Positions 10,932-21,454 of a DNA stretch of 64,000 bases are shown here, piece by piece. A program made the translations under genes and the position numbers. The DNA is from Enterovibrio nigricans DSM 22720 (GTDB taxonomy: Bacteria > Pseudomonadota > Gammaproteobacteria > Enterobacterales > Vibrionaceae): assembly GCF_900167155.1 (NCBI RefSeq), contig NZ_FUXU01000005.1:1-64000 (forward strand). The letters are read 5' to 3'. The first letter of the stretch is position 1. The number at the start of each line of letters is the position of its first letter. The notes under the pieces are model-generated. The model made no database searches. It was given only the letters and a program-made list of their open reading frames with translations, and was not told where the DNA came from.

Positions 10932-11061
10932 AAAGTTATGCTCACTTGTTATCGTTAGAACTCTGTTATATCAAAGCTAGGTCGCAGCGAAAAGTTGTGG
11001 CGCAGTGTTCTTGCTTTACGCCCTTTACAATATGGGTCGCTAACGGACGCAAAAAAAAGTT

Positions 11062-11077
11062 ACGCAAACGGTTGCGT
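11062..11077. promoter_or_regulatory. PurR operator upstream of purL
   Basis: ACGCAAACGGTTGCGT differs from the PurR consensus ACGCAAACGTTTGCGT at one central position and is otherwise a palindrome. It lies just upstream of the purL promoter, so purine-dependent repression of purL is expected, as in E. coli. The rest of the 300-base mltF-purL interval shows nothing else clear. Confidence 0.85.
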
Positions 11078-11083
11078 CAGGTG

Positions 11084-11112
11084 TTACGTCGATCACTTTT
11101 TTCCCCTATAAT
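11084..11112 (+). promoter_or_regulatory. Predicted sigma-70 promoter of purL
   Basis: TATAAT at 11107-11112, a perfect -10, with a weak TTACGT at 11084-11089 and a 17-base spacer. The transcript would have a leader of about 115 bases. Adjacent to the PurR operator. Confidence 0.65.
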
Positions 11113-11232
11113 ACCGCCCCGAAGCAAGTGAAAGTGGTATTGACGTGGCTTTGCGTCTGATTTTATCAAATTAAAATCAGGAGGTTAGGCCAATGCTACT
11201 TTAATTCACCGCTAACCGAGAGACGTACGCAC

Positions 11233-14200
11233 ATGGAAATTTTGCGTGGTTCCCCCGCTCTGTCCGAATTTCGAGTCAATAAACTACTGGAAAGCTGTCA
11301 GGCATTTGATTTACCCGTTATCAGCCTTTATGCAGAGTTTGTTCACTTTGCAGATGTCAGCGTTTCGCTGAACACTGTAGAACAACAAAAACTGGATCGC
11401 CTGCTTACCTACGGGCCAACCATTGCAGAACATACACCGACGGGTAAACTTTTTCTCGTTACTCCTCGCCCTGGTACCATTTCTCCATGGTCTTCAAAAG
11501 CAACGGATATTGCTCACAACTGCGGCCTAAACCAAATCAAACGCCTTGAGCGTGGTACCGCATATTACGTTGAGTTTTCCAGCGATTTGACGGAAGACCA
11601 AGGTAAACAACTCGCCAGCCTCTTGCATGACCGCATGATGGAAGTCGTATTTAGCCAGTTGGATGACGCGTCTGCTTTGTTCAAAGCGGCAACACCTGCG
11701 CCAATGACGGCAGTAGATGTGCTAATTGGTGGCCGCCAAGCGTTGGAAAAAGCCAACGTTGAGTTGGGTCTTGCGTTAGCTGATGATGAAATTGACTATT
11801 TGGTTGAAAGCTTCATCAAGTTAGGACGTAACCCAAATGACATCGAGTTGATGATGTTCGCACAGGCTAACTCTGAACATTGCCGTCATAAAATATTCAA
11901 TGCAGATTGGACGATTGATGGTGTTGATCAGGACAAGAGCCTGTTCAAAATGATCAAGAATACCTTTGAGCACAACAGTAAATACGTACTGTCTGCCTAT
12001 AAAGATAATGCAGCGGTCATGATGGGTTCTGACGTAGGTCGTTTCTTCCCGAACCCCGAGTCACGTCAATATGACTACCATCAGGAAGCGGCTCATATCC
12101 TGATGAAAGTCGAAACGCATAACCACCCAACGGCAATTTCTCCATGGCCGGGCGCATCAACAGGCTCTGGCGGTGAAATCCGTGATGAAGGCGCAACCGG
12201 GATTGGCGGTAAACCAAAAGCAGGTTTGGTTGGCTTCACGGTATCGAACCTCCGCATTCCTGGCTTCGAACAGCCTTGGGAAACAGATTTTGGCAAACCT
12301 GACCGCATTGTGAATGCGTTGGACATCATGCTGGAAGGCCCTCTGGGTGGCGCGGCATTTAACAATGAATTTGGTCGTCCTAACCTGCTGGGTTATTTCC
12401 GTACTTACGAAGAAAAAGTGACTTCGCATAACGGTGAAGAAGTACGTGGCTACCACAAGCCAATCATGATTGCGGGCGGTATGGGTAACATTCGCGAGCA
12501 GCACGTACAGAAAAAAGAAATTCCTGTTGGCGCAAAGCTTATCGTGCTTGGCGGTCCAGCCATGAACATCGGCCTTGGCGGCGGCGCAGCCTCGTCAATG
12601 GCGTCGGGTCAATCAGCAGAAGATCTTGATTTCGCATCCGTACAGCGTGAAAACCCAGAAATGGAACGCCGCTGTCAGGAAGTGATCGACCGTTGTTGGC
12701 AGTTGGGTGAAAACAACCCTATAGCCTTTATCCACGACGTGGGCGCGGGCGGCATTTCTAACGCATTGCCAGAATTGGTTGATGACGGTGAGCGCGGCGG
12801 TAAATTCCAGCTTCGTAACGTACCGAATGACGAGCCAGGCATGAGCCCGTTAGAAATCTGGTGTAATGAATCACAAGAACGTTATGTCATGGCGGTTGCG
12901 CCAGAAAATATGGATGTGTTCGATGCGATTTGTAAGCGCGAGCGTGCACCTTATGCGGTAGTCGGTGAAGCAACGGAAGAGCGTCATTTGACCCTTGAAG
13001 ATGCGCATTTTGAGAACACGCCAATCGACATGCCTTTAGATGTGTTACTCGGCAAGCCACCAAAAATGCACCGCGACGTACAAACACAGAAAGTCGAAGG
13101 CAAAGCGATTGATCGCACCGCGATTTCTGTGGAAGACGCTTCGCTTCGCGTATTGCGTTTACCTTCTGTGGCAGAGAAAACCTTCCTTATCACCATTGGT
13201 GATCGCACGGTAACGGGCTTGGTTGCGCGTGACCAAATGGTAGGCCCTTGGCAAGTGCCAGTGGCGAACTGTGCGGTAACGGCAGCAAGCTATGACACTT
13301 ACCACGGCGAAGCAATGTCGATGGGTGAGCGCACGCCAGTTGCTCTGCTTGATTTCGCCGCGTCGGCACGTTTGGCCGTGGCAGAGTCACTGACGAACAT
13401 CGCGTGTTCTGACATCGGTGACCTGAAGCGCATCAACCTGTCAGCGAACTGGATGGCTGCAGCGGGTCACCCGGGTGAAGATGCGGGTCTTTACGAGGCG
13501 GTTAAGGCCATCGGTGAAGAGCTGTGTCCTGCGCTTGATTTGACGATTCCAGTGGGTAAAGACTCGATGTCGATGAAAACCCGTTGGGAACAAGATGGCG
13601 AGCAGAAAGAAAATACGTCACCGCTTTCCTTGGTGATCACAGCCTTTGGTCGTGTTGAGGATGTGCGTAAAACCGTTACGCCACAGCTTCGTACAGATAA
13701 AGGCGACAGCGCGCTGGTATTGGTTGACCTTGGTCAAGGGCAAAACCGCCTTGGCGCAACAGCGTTGAGCCAAGTTTACAAGCAGTTAGGTGATAAGCCA
13801 GCGGACGTTGATAGCCCTGAATTGCTGAAGGGCTTCTTCAACGCGATGCAAACCTTGGTGCGTGACGAGAAGCTATTGGCCTACCACGACCGTGGTGACG
13901 GTGGCCTTTACGTCACATTGGCAGAAATGGCGTTTGCGGGTCACACCGGTGTGGAAGTGGACATCAATACCTTGTCTGCAGACAGCGAGTGCACAGACGA
14001 ACTGGCTGCCCTGTTTAACGAAGAGCTGGGTGCGGTGATTCAGGTGCGTTCAGATGAGCTGGATGCTGTGCTGTCAACACTGTCAGCTCACGGTTTGGAG
14101 GCATGCAGCCATGTGATTGGCACGCTGAGCGATGACGATGCGGTTCGTATCTGGAATGGTGATGCGCTGGTGCTGGATCAGAATGCGACAGAGCTTCGCA

Positions 14201-15141
14201 CTATCTGGGCAGAAACCACCTACCAAATGCAGGCAATGCGTGACAATCCTGCGTGTGCAGAGCAAGAGTTTGACGCCAAGAAAGACGTGACCAACCCAGG
14301 CCTGTCGACCCTTCTGACGTTTGATGTTCAGGAAGACGTCGCGGCACCGTTTATTGCAATGGGTGCACGTCCTCAAATGGCCATTCTGCGTGAGCAGGGT
14401 GTGAACTCGCACGTTGAAATGGCTGCAGCGTTCGACCGCGCAGGCTTTGACGCAAAAGACGTTCACATGAGCGACGTATTGGCGGGTAACGTTTCGCTGG
14501 AAGAGTTCAACGGCCTAGTCGCCTGTGGTGGCTTCTCTTACGGTGACGTATTGGGTGCCGGTGAAGGTTGGGCGAAATCGATTCTGTTCAATGAGCAAGC
14601 GCGCGAGCAGTTTGAGCTTTTCTTCCACCGTGGTGACTCTTTTGCCTTGGGTGTGTGTAATGGTTGTCAGATGCTATCGAACCTGCACGAGCTTATCCCA
14701 GGTGCTGATTTGTGGCCGCGATTTGTTCGCAATGAGTCTGAGCGCTTTGAAGCGCGCTTTAGCTTGGTTCAAGTGCAAGAAAGCCCATCTCTATTCCTGA
14801 GCGGTATGGCGGGCTCTCACATGCCAATCGCGGTATCTCACGGTGAAGGGCGTGTAGAAGTGCGAAATGCTGAGCATTTGGCGGCGATTGAGCAATCAGG
14901 CACGGTTGCACTTCGTTACCTCGATAACTTCGGTAAGGTGACGGAGTCCTATCCGGCGAACCCGAATGGCTCACCAAACGGTATCACTGGCCTGACGACG
15001 ACTGACGGTCGCGTCACCATTATGATGCCGCACCCAGAGCGTGTATTCCGTACTGTTGCTAACTCATGGCACCCAGATAACTGGGGCGAGGACAGCGCGT
15101 GGATGCGCATGTTCCGCAATGCGCGAGTGAAATTGGGTTAA
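11233..15141 (+). CDS. purL: Phosphoribosylformylglycinamidine synthase
   Basis: A 1302-residue large-type PurL, step 4 of purine synthesis: FGAR + glutamine + ATP to FGAM. It has an N-terminal PurS-like domain (about 1-150), two AIR-synthase-like halves (about 170-1000, with [13 protein letters not shown] and the metal/ATP segments [13 protein letters not shown] and [14 protein letters not shown]), and a C-terminal class I glutamine amidotransferase domain (about 1040-1302) with nucleophile Cys in LGVCNGCQM and His in MPHPERVFR. Length and domain order match the gammaproteobacterial enzyme. It forms a single-gene unit under a PurR operator, with a terminator after it. Confidence 0.97.
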   Translation: MEILRGSPALSEFRVNKLLESCQAFDLPVISLYAEFVHFADVSVSLNTVEQQKLDRLLTYGPTIAEHTPTGKLFLVTPRPGTISPWSSKATDIAHNCGLNQIKRLERGTAYYVEFSSDLTEDQGKQLASLLHDRMMEVVFSQLDDASALFKAATPAPMTAVDVLIGGRQALEKANVELGLALADDEIDYLVESFIKLGRNPNDIELMMFAQANSEHCRHKIFNADWTIDGVDQDKSLFKMIKNTFEHNSKYVLSAYKDNAAVMMGSDVGRFFPNPESRQYDYHQEAAHILMKVETHNHPTAISPWPGASTGSGGEIRDEGATGIGGKPKAGLVGFTVSNLRIPGFEQPWETDFGKPDRIVNALDIMLEGPLGGAAFNNEFGRPNLLGYFRTYEEKVTSHNGEEVRGYHKPIMIAGGMGNIREQHVQKKEIPVGAKLIVLGGPAMNIGLGGGAASSMASGQSAEDLDFASVQRENPEMERRCQEVIDRCWQLGENNPIAFIHDVGAGGISNALPELVDDGERGGKFQLRNVPNDEPGMSPLEIWCNESQERYVMAVAPENMDVFDAICKRERAPYAVVGEATEERHLTLEDAHFENTPIDMPLDVLLGKPPKMHRDVQTQKVEGKAIDRTAISVEDASLRVLRLPSVAEKTFLITIGDRTVTGLVARDQMVGPWQVPVANCAVTAASYDTYHGEAMSMGERTPVALLDFAASARLAVAESLTNIACSDIGDLKRINLSANWMAAAGHPGEDAGLYEAVKAIGEELCPALDLTIPVGKDSMSMKTRWEQDGEQKENTSPLSLVITAFGRVEDVRKTVTPQLRTDKGDSALVLVDLGQGQNRLGATALSQVYKQLGDKPADVDSPELLKGFFNAMQTLVRDEKLLAYHDRGDGGLYVTLAEMAFAGHTGVEVDINTLSADSECTDELAALFNEELGAVIQVRSDELDAVLSTLSAHGLEACSHVIGTLSDDDAVRIWNGDALVLDQNATELRTIWAETTYQMQAMRDNPACAEQEFDAKKDVTNPGLSTLLTFDVQEDVAAPFIAMGARPQMAILREQGVNSHVEMAAAFDRAGFDAKDVHMSDVLAGNVSLEEFNGLVACGGFSYGDVLGAGEGWAKSILFNEQAREQFELFFHRGDSFALGVCNGCQMLSNLHELIPGADLWPRFVRNESERFEARFSLVQVQESPSLFLSGMAGSHMPIAVSHGEGRVEVRNAEHLAAIEQSGTVALRYLDNFGKVTESYPANPNGSPNGITGLTTTDGRVTIMMPHPERVFRTVANSWHPDNWGEDSAWMRMFRNARVKLG

Positions 15142-15174
15142 TTCGGCAAGCCTGAAAGACCAAACTTGTGACAC

Positions 15175-15203
15175 AAGCCGCTACCTTTGGGTAGCGGCTT
15201 TTT
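15175..15203 (+). terminator. Rho-independent terminator of purL
   Basis: AAGCCGCTACC/GGTAGCGGCTT, a strong stem with a TTT loop and a short T run. Confidence 0.9.
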
Positions 15204-15338
15204 AATGCCATTGCCTCTGGTTATTGCGACAGGGTAAAGTGTGCCAGCTGTAGATTTTCCAATTGGATACGTTTCATAAAGACGAAGAGTTTTTTCTATG
15301 GGACGTGATTGTTGCCAATTGGCTTTAGGAGAAATGCA

Positions 15339-15772
15339 ATGGATGCGATCAGCTTTACGCTCATTCCGAGTGGTCAGGTGCCTGAAGCACTTTACGCTCA
15401 ATTCCCTTCAATCAACCAAGTTGCTGATGCGTCACAAGAGGGTGAGATACCTATGCTGGTGGCGGAAAAAACGGTCAAGCTGTTGCTGTCGCGATGTTGC
15501 AGCACCCAAAGCGCCACAATGGTGTGATGGTTGAGCTGGCAACTTTGACGCTGCTAGAAGTCGACGAAGCTTTACGATTGCAAGGGATTGGGAAGTCACT
15601 GCTTAACGCACTGGAGGCGTATGCGGCGACCATTACCTATGAGTTAAAGGTGGACTGTGGTGCTGTTATTGGACGTAAACCGATGCAGGCTCTGCTCACT
15701 AATTCAGGTTATGAACCCCCTTTTGCAAGCGGTGACGTGAAACCTGCACAATGGCGAAAATCATTGGTATAA
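15339..15772 (+). pseudogene. GNAT-family acetyltransferase, frameshifted at a poly-A tract
   Basis: Starts at ATG 15339 with TAGGAGA seven bases ahead and reads MDAISFTLIPSGQVPEALYA to VAEK. At the six-A run 15466-15471 the frame is lost: the original frame stops at 15527, while the continuation (NGQAVAVAMLQHPKRHNGVM...) lies in the frame that would be joined if one more A were present. The continuation contains EALRLQGIGKSLLNALEAY, the acetyl-CoA-binding motif A (Q/RxxGxG) of GNAT N-acetyltransferases. The restored protein would be about 144 residues. This may be a pseudogene, a slippage-prone gene or a sequencing error. Substrate unknown. Confidence 0.65.
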
Positions 15773-15857
15773 CGACGAATTTGTGCAGAGAAACAGCGCA
15801 TACCGAATCTCATCGGGTTACAATTAAGGTATTGAGCTGACAGCTTAAAAAATTTAA

Positions 15858-16208
<351 letters not shown>

Positions 16209-16226
16209 TTCGTTTTAGTCTTTTCT

Positions 16227-16257
16227 AAAAAATGCCTCCTGATTGGGAGGCATTTTT
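16227..16257. terminator. Bidirectional terminator between glnB and cra
   Basis: AAAATGCCTCC/GGGAGGCATTTT hairpin with T runs in both directions. It serves glnB on the plus strand and the convergent cra gene on the minus strand. Confidence 0.88.
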
Positions 16258-16273
16258 GTTTCTAAGCGAAAAT

Positions 16274-17254
16274 TTAGAGGCGCCAGCTTGGTTTGCGAGG
16301 AACAACCTCGACACCACTATGGTAGCGACCTGCAATGGCGTTGAGTGTTAACTCAAGGGCGTGTTCGCTGATAAGCTCAAACTGTTGTGGCAGGGACTGA
16401 ACCTTCATGGGAATAAAATCGAGCGTTCGGTTATTCCCGAACGTCGCAAATTTCACTTTCCTGCCTATCTCGGGATATTCGAGGATGGCGTCCAATACAC
16501 CTTCGAACAACGCGTATGATGTCGTGACAATCGCATCTGGCAAGGTGCCCTGTTTTACCCACTCAACCATGATGCGTCGGCCTTCTTTCTGACTGAAATG
16601 ATCGCCGTAAGCTATTAGGGTATTGGCATTGCATTTCCGAGCAGCGGACAGAAAACCTTGTTCGCGTTCGCGCGAAATCCCAAGTTCTGGGACAGCACCG
16701 ATAAGCCCGAGAGATGTTGCTCCGAGTTGGATGAGCTTATCTGTCAGCGAATATGCCCCTTCCAAGTCTTCGCTAATCACACTGGCAAAATGCTCATCAT
16801 CCAATGCGCGGTCAATAGCGATAACCGGAGTGCCGGATGCTTGGATTACAGGGTAAAAATCGTTGTCGATGGGTAAGGACGAAGCCACGATCAGCGCATC
16901 AATCTTACGGCTGACCAGAAGGTTTACGACTTGCTTTTCGGTGTCGGGATTATCATCAGAGCAACTGATAATGAGCTGGTATCCTGCCTGTCGTGCATCG
17001 CGCTCCAATAGCTTGGCGATTTTGGCGTAACTGGTGTTTTCAAGATCCGGGATCACCAGACCGAAAGAGCGACTGGTGCCGGCACGAAGCGCACTGGCGG
17101 CGTGGTCAGGACGGTAATTGTATTTATCCACCACAGCCATGACCTTCTGCTGAGTACGCTCACTGATCCGGTACTTGGCTGACTTGCCATTAATCACATA
17201 GCTTGCCGTGGTGCGTGAGACACCCGCTAAACGCGCGATTTCATCCAGTTTCAT
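16274..17254 (-). CDS. cra: Catabolite repressor/activator Cra (FruR)
   Basis: A 326-residue LacI-family regulator. The first 20 residues, MKLDEIARLAGVSRTTASYV, and the following INGKSAKYRIS are the DNA-binding headpiece of Cra/FruR. Residues about 60-326 form the sugar-binding domain (GLVIPDLENTSYAKIAKLLE). In E. coli it binds fructose 1-phosphate or 1,6-bisphosphate and represses fruBKA while steering carbon flow. The start at 17254 has AGGAA directly upstream; an open frame to 17323 only adds residues before the conserved MKLDEIARLAG. It is divergent from fruBKA with three matching operators in between, so it is probably autoregulated and a local fructose repressor. Confidence 0.93.
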   Translation of the reverse strand: MKLDEIARLAGVSRTTASYVINGKSAKYRISERTQQKVMAVVDKYNYRPDHAASALRAGTSRSFGLVIPDLENTSYAKIAKLLERDARQAGYQLIISCSDDNPDTEKQVVNLLVSRKIDALIVASSLPIDNDFYPVIQASGTPVIAIDRALDDEHFASVISEDLEGAYSLTDKLIQLGATSLGLIGAVPELGISREREQGFLSAARKCNANTLIAYGDHFSQKEGRRIMVEWVKQGTLPDAIVTTSYALFEGVLDAILEYPEIGRKVKFATFGNNRTLDFIPMKVQSLPQQFELISEHALELTLNAIAGRYHSGVEVVPRKPSWRL

Positions 17255-17328
17255 TTCCTGCCGTTCCTTTACTCTGTGCGCGTGATCAAAAAAAGCGCAA
17301 AAGATCTTATCGATTCTTTGCATTATAA

Positions 17329-17344
17329 GCTGAATGGATTCAGC
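17329..17344. promoter_or_regulatory. Cra operator 1
   Basis: GCTGAATGGATTCAGC, with perfect seven-base arms, matches the Cra/FruR consensus GCTGAAACGTTTCAGC at the arms. It lies 75 bases upstream of the cra start codon. Confidence 0.85.
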
Positions 17345-17351
17345 ATCGGTA

Positions 17352-17367
17352 GCTGAAAGGTTTCAGC
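17352..17367. promoter_or_regulatory. Cra operator 2
   Basis: GCTGAAAGGTTTCAGC, a perfect palindrome of seven-base arms around GG, 23 bases (about two helical turns) from operator 1. Confidence 0.88.
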
Positions 17368-17409
17368 AAAGAGTAAAACTGTGCGTGAGACCTGTTTTTT
17401 GGATTTAAA

Positions 17410-17425
17410 GCTGAAACGATTCAGT
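17410..17425. promoter_or_regulatory. Cra operator 3
   Basis: GCTGAAACGATTCAGT carries the standard Cra left half and a near-complete right half. It is 100 bases ahead of fruB, and the spacing from operator 2 would allow a repression loop. Confidence 0.85.
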
Positions 17426-17525
17426 TTCATTCAATCTTGGATTGATGAGTCGGTTTAGAAAATGAATGCATGATGGCGCGATTCGATTAACGACAAATTA
17501 CGCGCGACGAGTAGAGGTAAGCAAC

Positions 17526-18644
17526 ATGTTGGAACTTACGCAACGCGACATTCTTCTGGGTAAGAAGGCATCAAATAAACAAGATGCGATTCGCCATATC
17601 GCAGAAGACTTGGTTCAGAAAGGCTTGGTCGCAGAAGGTTATGGCGAAGGTATGCTTGAGCGCGAAGCGCAGAACTCGACATATCTGGGTAACGGTATTG
17701 CGATTCCACATGGCACCACAACCACGCGTCACCTCGTGAACCAAACGGGTGTGCAAATTCACCACTTTGCGGAAGGCGTTGATTGGGGTGATGGCAACAC
17801 GGTTTACCTAGCAATAGGTATCGCGGCGAAATCTGATGAACACCTCGGTATTTTAAAGCAACTGACTCACGTGCTATCTGCTGATGGCATTGATGACGCT
17901 CTGAAGAGTGCAAGCAGTGAACAAGACATTCTGGCCGTGCTGAACGGCGAGAGCCGAAAGGGCCTGCTGTTTGACGAATCAGTGATCATGCTGAGCTTCC
18001 CTGCCTCAGACTTGATTTCTCTGACGGCAGTCTGTGCTGGGAAATTGAAAAACGCAGGTGCTGTTGGCGAAGCCTTTGTTGCCGATCTTGTTGCGAAAAT
18101 ACCAACAAATTTGGGGCAGGGCCTTTGGGTGGTCTCGTCTTCCAAAGCCGTCTCTCAAACCGCAATCGCGTTTATTAGTGCACAGTCTGCATTTAGCAAC
18201 AATGGTGCTGAGGTGAAAGGCCTTATCGCTGTCGCTGCGTCGACTGCTGAGCATATAGAGGTGCTCAATAACCTGAGTGGCTTGGTGTTTGATGGTAAAA
18301 CGTCTGAACTTTTCACTGACTCACCAGAGTCTGTGGTTAAAGCGCTGACTGAGGTGCGTCAGGCGGGTTTGTCTCAAGTGTTCAAGATTAAAAATGCACA
18401 CGGACTGCACGCGCGTCCGGGCGCGATGTTGGTGAATGTGGCGAAGAAATTTGACTCAAAAATCTGGGTAGCCAACGTGAGTGCGGATGGTGCGCAGGTG
18501 AATGCGAAGAGCTTAATGAAAGTGATTTCTTTGGGTGTGAAACGTGACCATGAGTTGGAGTTTACAGCTGATGGCGCAGACGCACAGCAAGCGTTGGATG
18601 CGATTGGAGAAGCCATCGCAGACGGTCTAGGCGAGGGCAGGTAA
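17526..18644 (+). CDS. fruB: Fructose PTS fusion protein EIIA-HPr (diphosphoryl transfer protein)
   Basis: A 372-residue cytoplasmic phosphocarrier taking phosphate from enzyme I to the fructose EIIB. The EIIA(Fru) domain is at residues about 1-145, with active His62 in GNGIAIPHGT. A central linker domain (about 150-280) follows, then the HPr-like domain (about 285-372) with active His295 in KNAHGLHARPGAM. The start is taken at 17526, giving MLELTQRDILLGKKAS as in other FruB proteins, with AGAGGTAAG ahead. The stop abuts the fruK start, so translation is coupled. First gene of the fruBKA operon. Confidence 0.95.
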   Translation: MLELTQRDILLGKKASNKQDAIRHIAEDLVQKGLVAEGYGEGMLEREAQNSTYLGNGIAIPHGTTTTRHLVNQTGVQIHHFAEGVDWGDGNTVYLAIGIAAKSDEHLGILKQLTHVLSADGIDDALKSASSEQDILAVLNGESRKGLLFDESVIMLSFPASDLISLTAVCAGKLKNAGAVGEAFVADLVAKIPTNLGQGLWVVSSSKAVSQTAIAFISAQSAFSNNGAEVKGLIAVAASTAEHIEVLNNLSGLVFDGKTSELFTDSPESVVKALTEVRQAGLSQVFKIKNAHGLHARPGAMLVNVAKKFDSKIWVANVSADGAQVNAKSLMKVISLGVKRDHELEFTADGADAQQALDAIGEAIADGLGEGR

Positions 18645-19592
18645 ATGAATACTCGTGGTGTTGTAACTGTCACTTTAAACCCAGCTCTGGATATGACGGG
18701 GGCGTTGGGTGAATTAAAGCCGGGCTTGGTGAATTTGATTGGCTCTTCAAATCTTAATCCTGGCGGTAAAGGTGTCAATGTGGCCAAGGTACTGGCCGAA
18801 CTCGGTGCAAAAGTGACAGTGACAGGTTTTCTGGGGGATGAAAACCAAGACCCCTTTGCCCACCTGTTTGAGCAAAAAGGCATTGCAGATCGCTTTGTGC
18901 GTGTCGCTGGCGCATCGCGCATCAACGTCAAATTGGTTGAAGAGTCAGGTCGCGTTACCGACCTTAACTTTCCGGGCGTCACCGTGAGTGATGAAGACTT
19001 GGATGCCTTTGAAGCGACCTTGAATGAGCTCGCGGAAGAGAACGACCTTTTCGTGATTGCGGGCAGCCTACCGGGCGGCGTCAGCCCAGCCATGTTGGCA
19101 TCGTGGATTGAGATGCTGCGTGCGAAAGGCAAGAAAGTGCTGTTCGACAGCAGCAATGCTGCACTGACAGCAGGCCTGAAAGCCTCGCCTTGGTTAGTAA
19201 AGCCAAATGATGAAGAGCTTTCTCAATGGGTCGGTAAGGCTCTGGAAAGTGAAGATGAGCTGTTGGCGACCGGTGAGAGTTTGTCTGAAACAGGCATTGA
19301 TAACGTCGTGATTTCTCGCGGTGCCGAAGGCGTACTTTGGCTTCGCGATGGCAAGTGGCTTCAAAGCCAGCCGCCACGCATGAAAGTGGTGAGCACGGTC
19401 GGTGCTGGCGACACGCTGGTAGCGGGTATGTGTTGGGCCGAGTTGAATCAATGGGACCGCGAAGTGTCGCTGAGCTTTGCAACCGCGTTGTCAGCACTGG
19501 CGGTGACGCAAGTTAATGTTGGCGTTGAAGACATTGCACATGTCGAAGCACTTCAACGCGAAATTATCGTGAAACAACTAAAACAAGATTAA
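18645..19592 (+). CDS. fruK: 1-phosphofructokinase
   Basis: A 315-residue PfkB-family (ribokinase-like) kinase converting fructose 1-phosphate to fructose 1,6-bisphosphate, which feeds glycolysis and relieves Cra. Hallmarks are NPALDMTGALGELKPG, the substrate signature NLNPGGKGVNVAKVLAELG, and the ATP/anion-hole and catalytic Asp motif VVSTVGAGDTLVAGM. It starts immediately after the fruB stop, with GGGCAGG as ribosome-binding site, and is 17 bases before fruA. Confidence 0.95.
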   Translation: MNTRGVVTVTLNPALDMTGALGELKPGLVNLIGSSNLNPGGKGVNVAKVLAELGAKVTVTGFLGDENQDPFAHLFEQKGIADRFVRVAGASRINVKLVEESGRVTDLNFPGVTVSDEDLDAFEATLNELAEENDLFVIAGSLPGGVSPAMLASWIEMLRAKGKKVLFDSSNAALTAGLKASPWLVKPNDEELSQWVGKALESEDELLATGESLSETGIDNVVISRGAEGVLWLRDGKWLQSQPPRMKVVSTVGAGDTLVAGMCWAELNQWDREVSLSFATALSALAVTQVNVGVEDIAHVEALQREIIVKQLKQD

Positions 19593-19609
19593 AGGAACAG
19601 GGTAGAGAG

Positions 19610-21340
19610 ATGAAAGCGATCATTGTTACATCATGCCCAAGTGGTATTGCGAACACCATTATTGCGGCTGGGGTGCTGGAAAAAGCAGCGTCAGCCTTGA
19701 ATTGGCAAGCGACAATCGAATGTCAAAACACGGTGAAAACCGTCGAAAAAGCATCTCAGGCAGACATTGATGCTGCTGACGTTATTGTGGTCGTCGGTGC
19801 TGCGAATGACATGGCACGCTTTAACGGTAAGTCAGTTTATCTCGCGTCATTGAACGCGTGTTTTACTGATCCGAAGCAGTTTTTGACAGACGCAGCAGCC
19901 AATGCGAAAACCTATGCGCATGTTGAAGAAACGTCGGCAGACGCTCCGGCTACATCATCACAAAAACGTATTGTCGGTATCACAGCATGCCCGACAGGTG
20001 TTGCGCACACTTTCATGGCGGCTGAAGCGGTGGAAGAAGAAGCGAAAACACAAGGCATGTGGGTGAAAATCGAAACCCGTGGCTCGGTCGGTGCAAAGAA
20101 CCAACTGACAGCAGAAGAGATTGCGGCGGCGGATTTGGTGTTTATCGGCGCAGATATCGAAGTGGACATGTCTCGCTTTGATGGTAAGCGCGTATACCGC
20201 ACCAGCACGGGGGCGGCGCTCAAAAAGACAAAAGAAGAGCTGGCAAAAGCCTTTGCTGAAGCCGAAGTTTACAAGCATGGCGGTGCTAAAGCAGATAGCA
20301 ACAAGCAAGAGCGTTCAGGCGCCTACAAGCACTTGATGACGGGCGTGTCTCACATGCTGCCGCTGGTTGTGGCGGGTGGTTTGTGTATTGCACTGTCGTT
20401 TGTCTTCGGTATTGAAGCGTTTAAAGAGTCTGGCACTTTGGCCGCAGCGCTGATGGAAATTGGTGGCGGCAGCGCGTTTGCACTGATGGTTCCCGTGCTT
20501 GCTGGCTTCATTGCCTTCTCGATTGCGGACCGTCCGGGTCTGGCTCCGGGTCTTATCGGCGGTATGCTGGCAAGCTCAACGGGTGCGGGCTTCTTAGGTG
20601 GTATCGTGGCAGGTTTTCTGGCGGGTTACACCGCGAAATTCATCGCCGATAAAGTGCAACTGCCAGATTCCATGGCAGCACTGAAGCCCATCCTGATCAT
20701 TCCATTGGTCGCGAGCTTGATCACCGGTCTAATCATGATTTTCGTGGTGGGCGGCCCTGTTGCTGGCGTGATGAACAGCCTGACTGAGTTCCTAAACAGT
20801 ATGGGTTCAACCAACGCGGTTCTGCTGGGTGTGATTCTGGGGGCCATGATGTGTTTCGACTTGGGTGGTCCAGTGAACAAAGCGGCGTACACCTTTGGCG
20901 TGGGTCTGCTGGCTTCTCAAACTTACACCCCAATGGCGGCCGTCATGGCCGCAGGTATGGTGCCTGCGATGGGTATGGGTTTGGCGACCATGTTGGCGCG
21001 TAGCAAATTCAATGCGCAAGAGCGTGAAGCGGGCAAAGCATCGTTCGTACTGGGTCTGTGCTTTATCTCAGAAGGTGCCATCCCATTCGCTGCACGTGAC
21101 CCAATGCGTGTTATCCCGGCATGTATGGCTGGTGGTGCGCTGACAGGTGCGCTATCAATGCTGGTAGGCGCAAAACTGATGGCACCACACGGCGGTATCT
21201 TTGTACTGTTCATTCCAAATGCCATTACGCCAGTGTTCCTGTACTTGGCAGCGATAGCAGCAGGTACCGCAGTGACAGGTATCTTGTATGCCGTGCTGAA
21301 ACAGCGTGAAACCGTACAAGCCGTTCCTCAACAAGCGTAA
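19610..21340 (+). CDS. fruA: PTS fructose transporter subunit EIIBC
   Basis: A 576-residue inner-membrane permease that imports and phosphorylates fructose to fructose 1-phosphate. It has the E. coli FruA layout of two tandem EIIB-like domains: IIB' with Cys9 (SCPSGIANT), and the second with Cys127 (ACPTGVAHTFMAAEA), the catalytic phosphocysteine in homologues. A linker leads to EIIC (about 240-565) with many membrane helices, DRPGLAPGLIGGMLA and GGPVNKAAY. Last gene of fruBKA, followed by a terminator. Confidence 0.95.
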   Translation: MKAIIVTSCPSGIANTIIAAGVLEKAASALNWQATIECQNTVKTVEKASQADIDAADVIVVVGAANDMARFNGKSVYLASLNACFTDPKQFLTDAAANAKTYAHVEETSADAPATSSQKRIVGITACPTGVAHTFMAAEAVEEEAKTQGMWVKIETRGSVGAKNQLTAEEIAAADLVFIGADIEVDMSRFDGKRVYRTSTGAALKKTKEELAKAFAEAEVYKHGGAKADSNKQERSGAYKHLMTGVSHMLPLVVAGGLCIALSFVFGIEAFKESGTLAAALMEIGGGSAFALMVPVLAGFIAFSIADRPGLAPGLIGGMLASSTGAGFLGGIVAGFLAGYTAKFIADKVQLPDSMAALKPILIIPLVASLITGLIMIFVVGGPVAGVMNSLTEFLNSMGSTNAVLLGVILGAMMCFDLGGPVNKAAYTFGVGLLASQTYTPMAAVMAAGMVPAMGMGLATMLARSKFNAQEREAGKASFVLGLCFISEGAIPFAARDPMRVIPACMAGGALTGALSMLVGAKLMAPHGGIFVLFIPNAITPVFLYLAAIAAGTAVTGILYAVLKQRETVQAVPQQA

Positions 21341-21402
21341 TTTAATGTAATGACTCGTTCAGATATGGACTGATCGTCCCCGCATGCAAAGCAGCTTGAT
21401 AC

Positions 21403-21429
21403 AAAAAGACCGCCATTGGCGGTCTTTTT
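21403..21429. terminator. Bidirectional terminator between fruA and the yitT-type gene
   Basis: AAAAAGACCGCC/GGCGGTCTTTTT hairpin with an ATT loop and T runs on both strands; the convergent genes end on either side. Confidence 0.92.
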
Positions 21430-21454
21430 CGTTATCTGTAGATTCTTAAATGAA

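Noticed and set aside
10946-11131. 61-codon frame in the mltF-purL interval
   Set aside because: It runs across the PurR operator and purL promoter and has no ribosome-binding site.
12157-12504. Long minus-strand frame inside purL
   Set aside because: A shadow of the purL codon pattern with no independent signals; the same applies to the many antisense frames inside glyA, nqr, ribD, dxs and rlmG.
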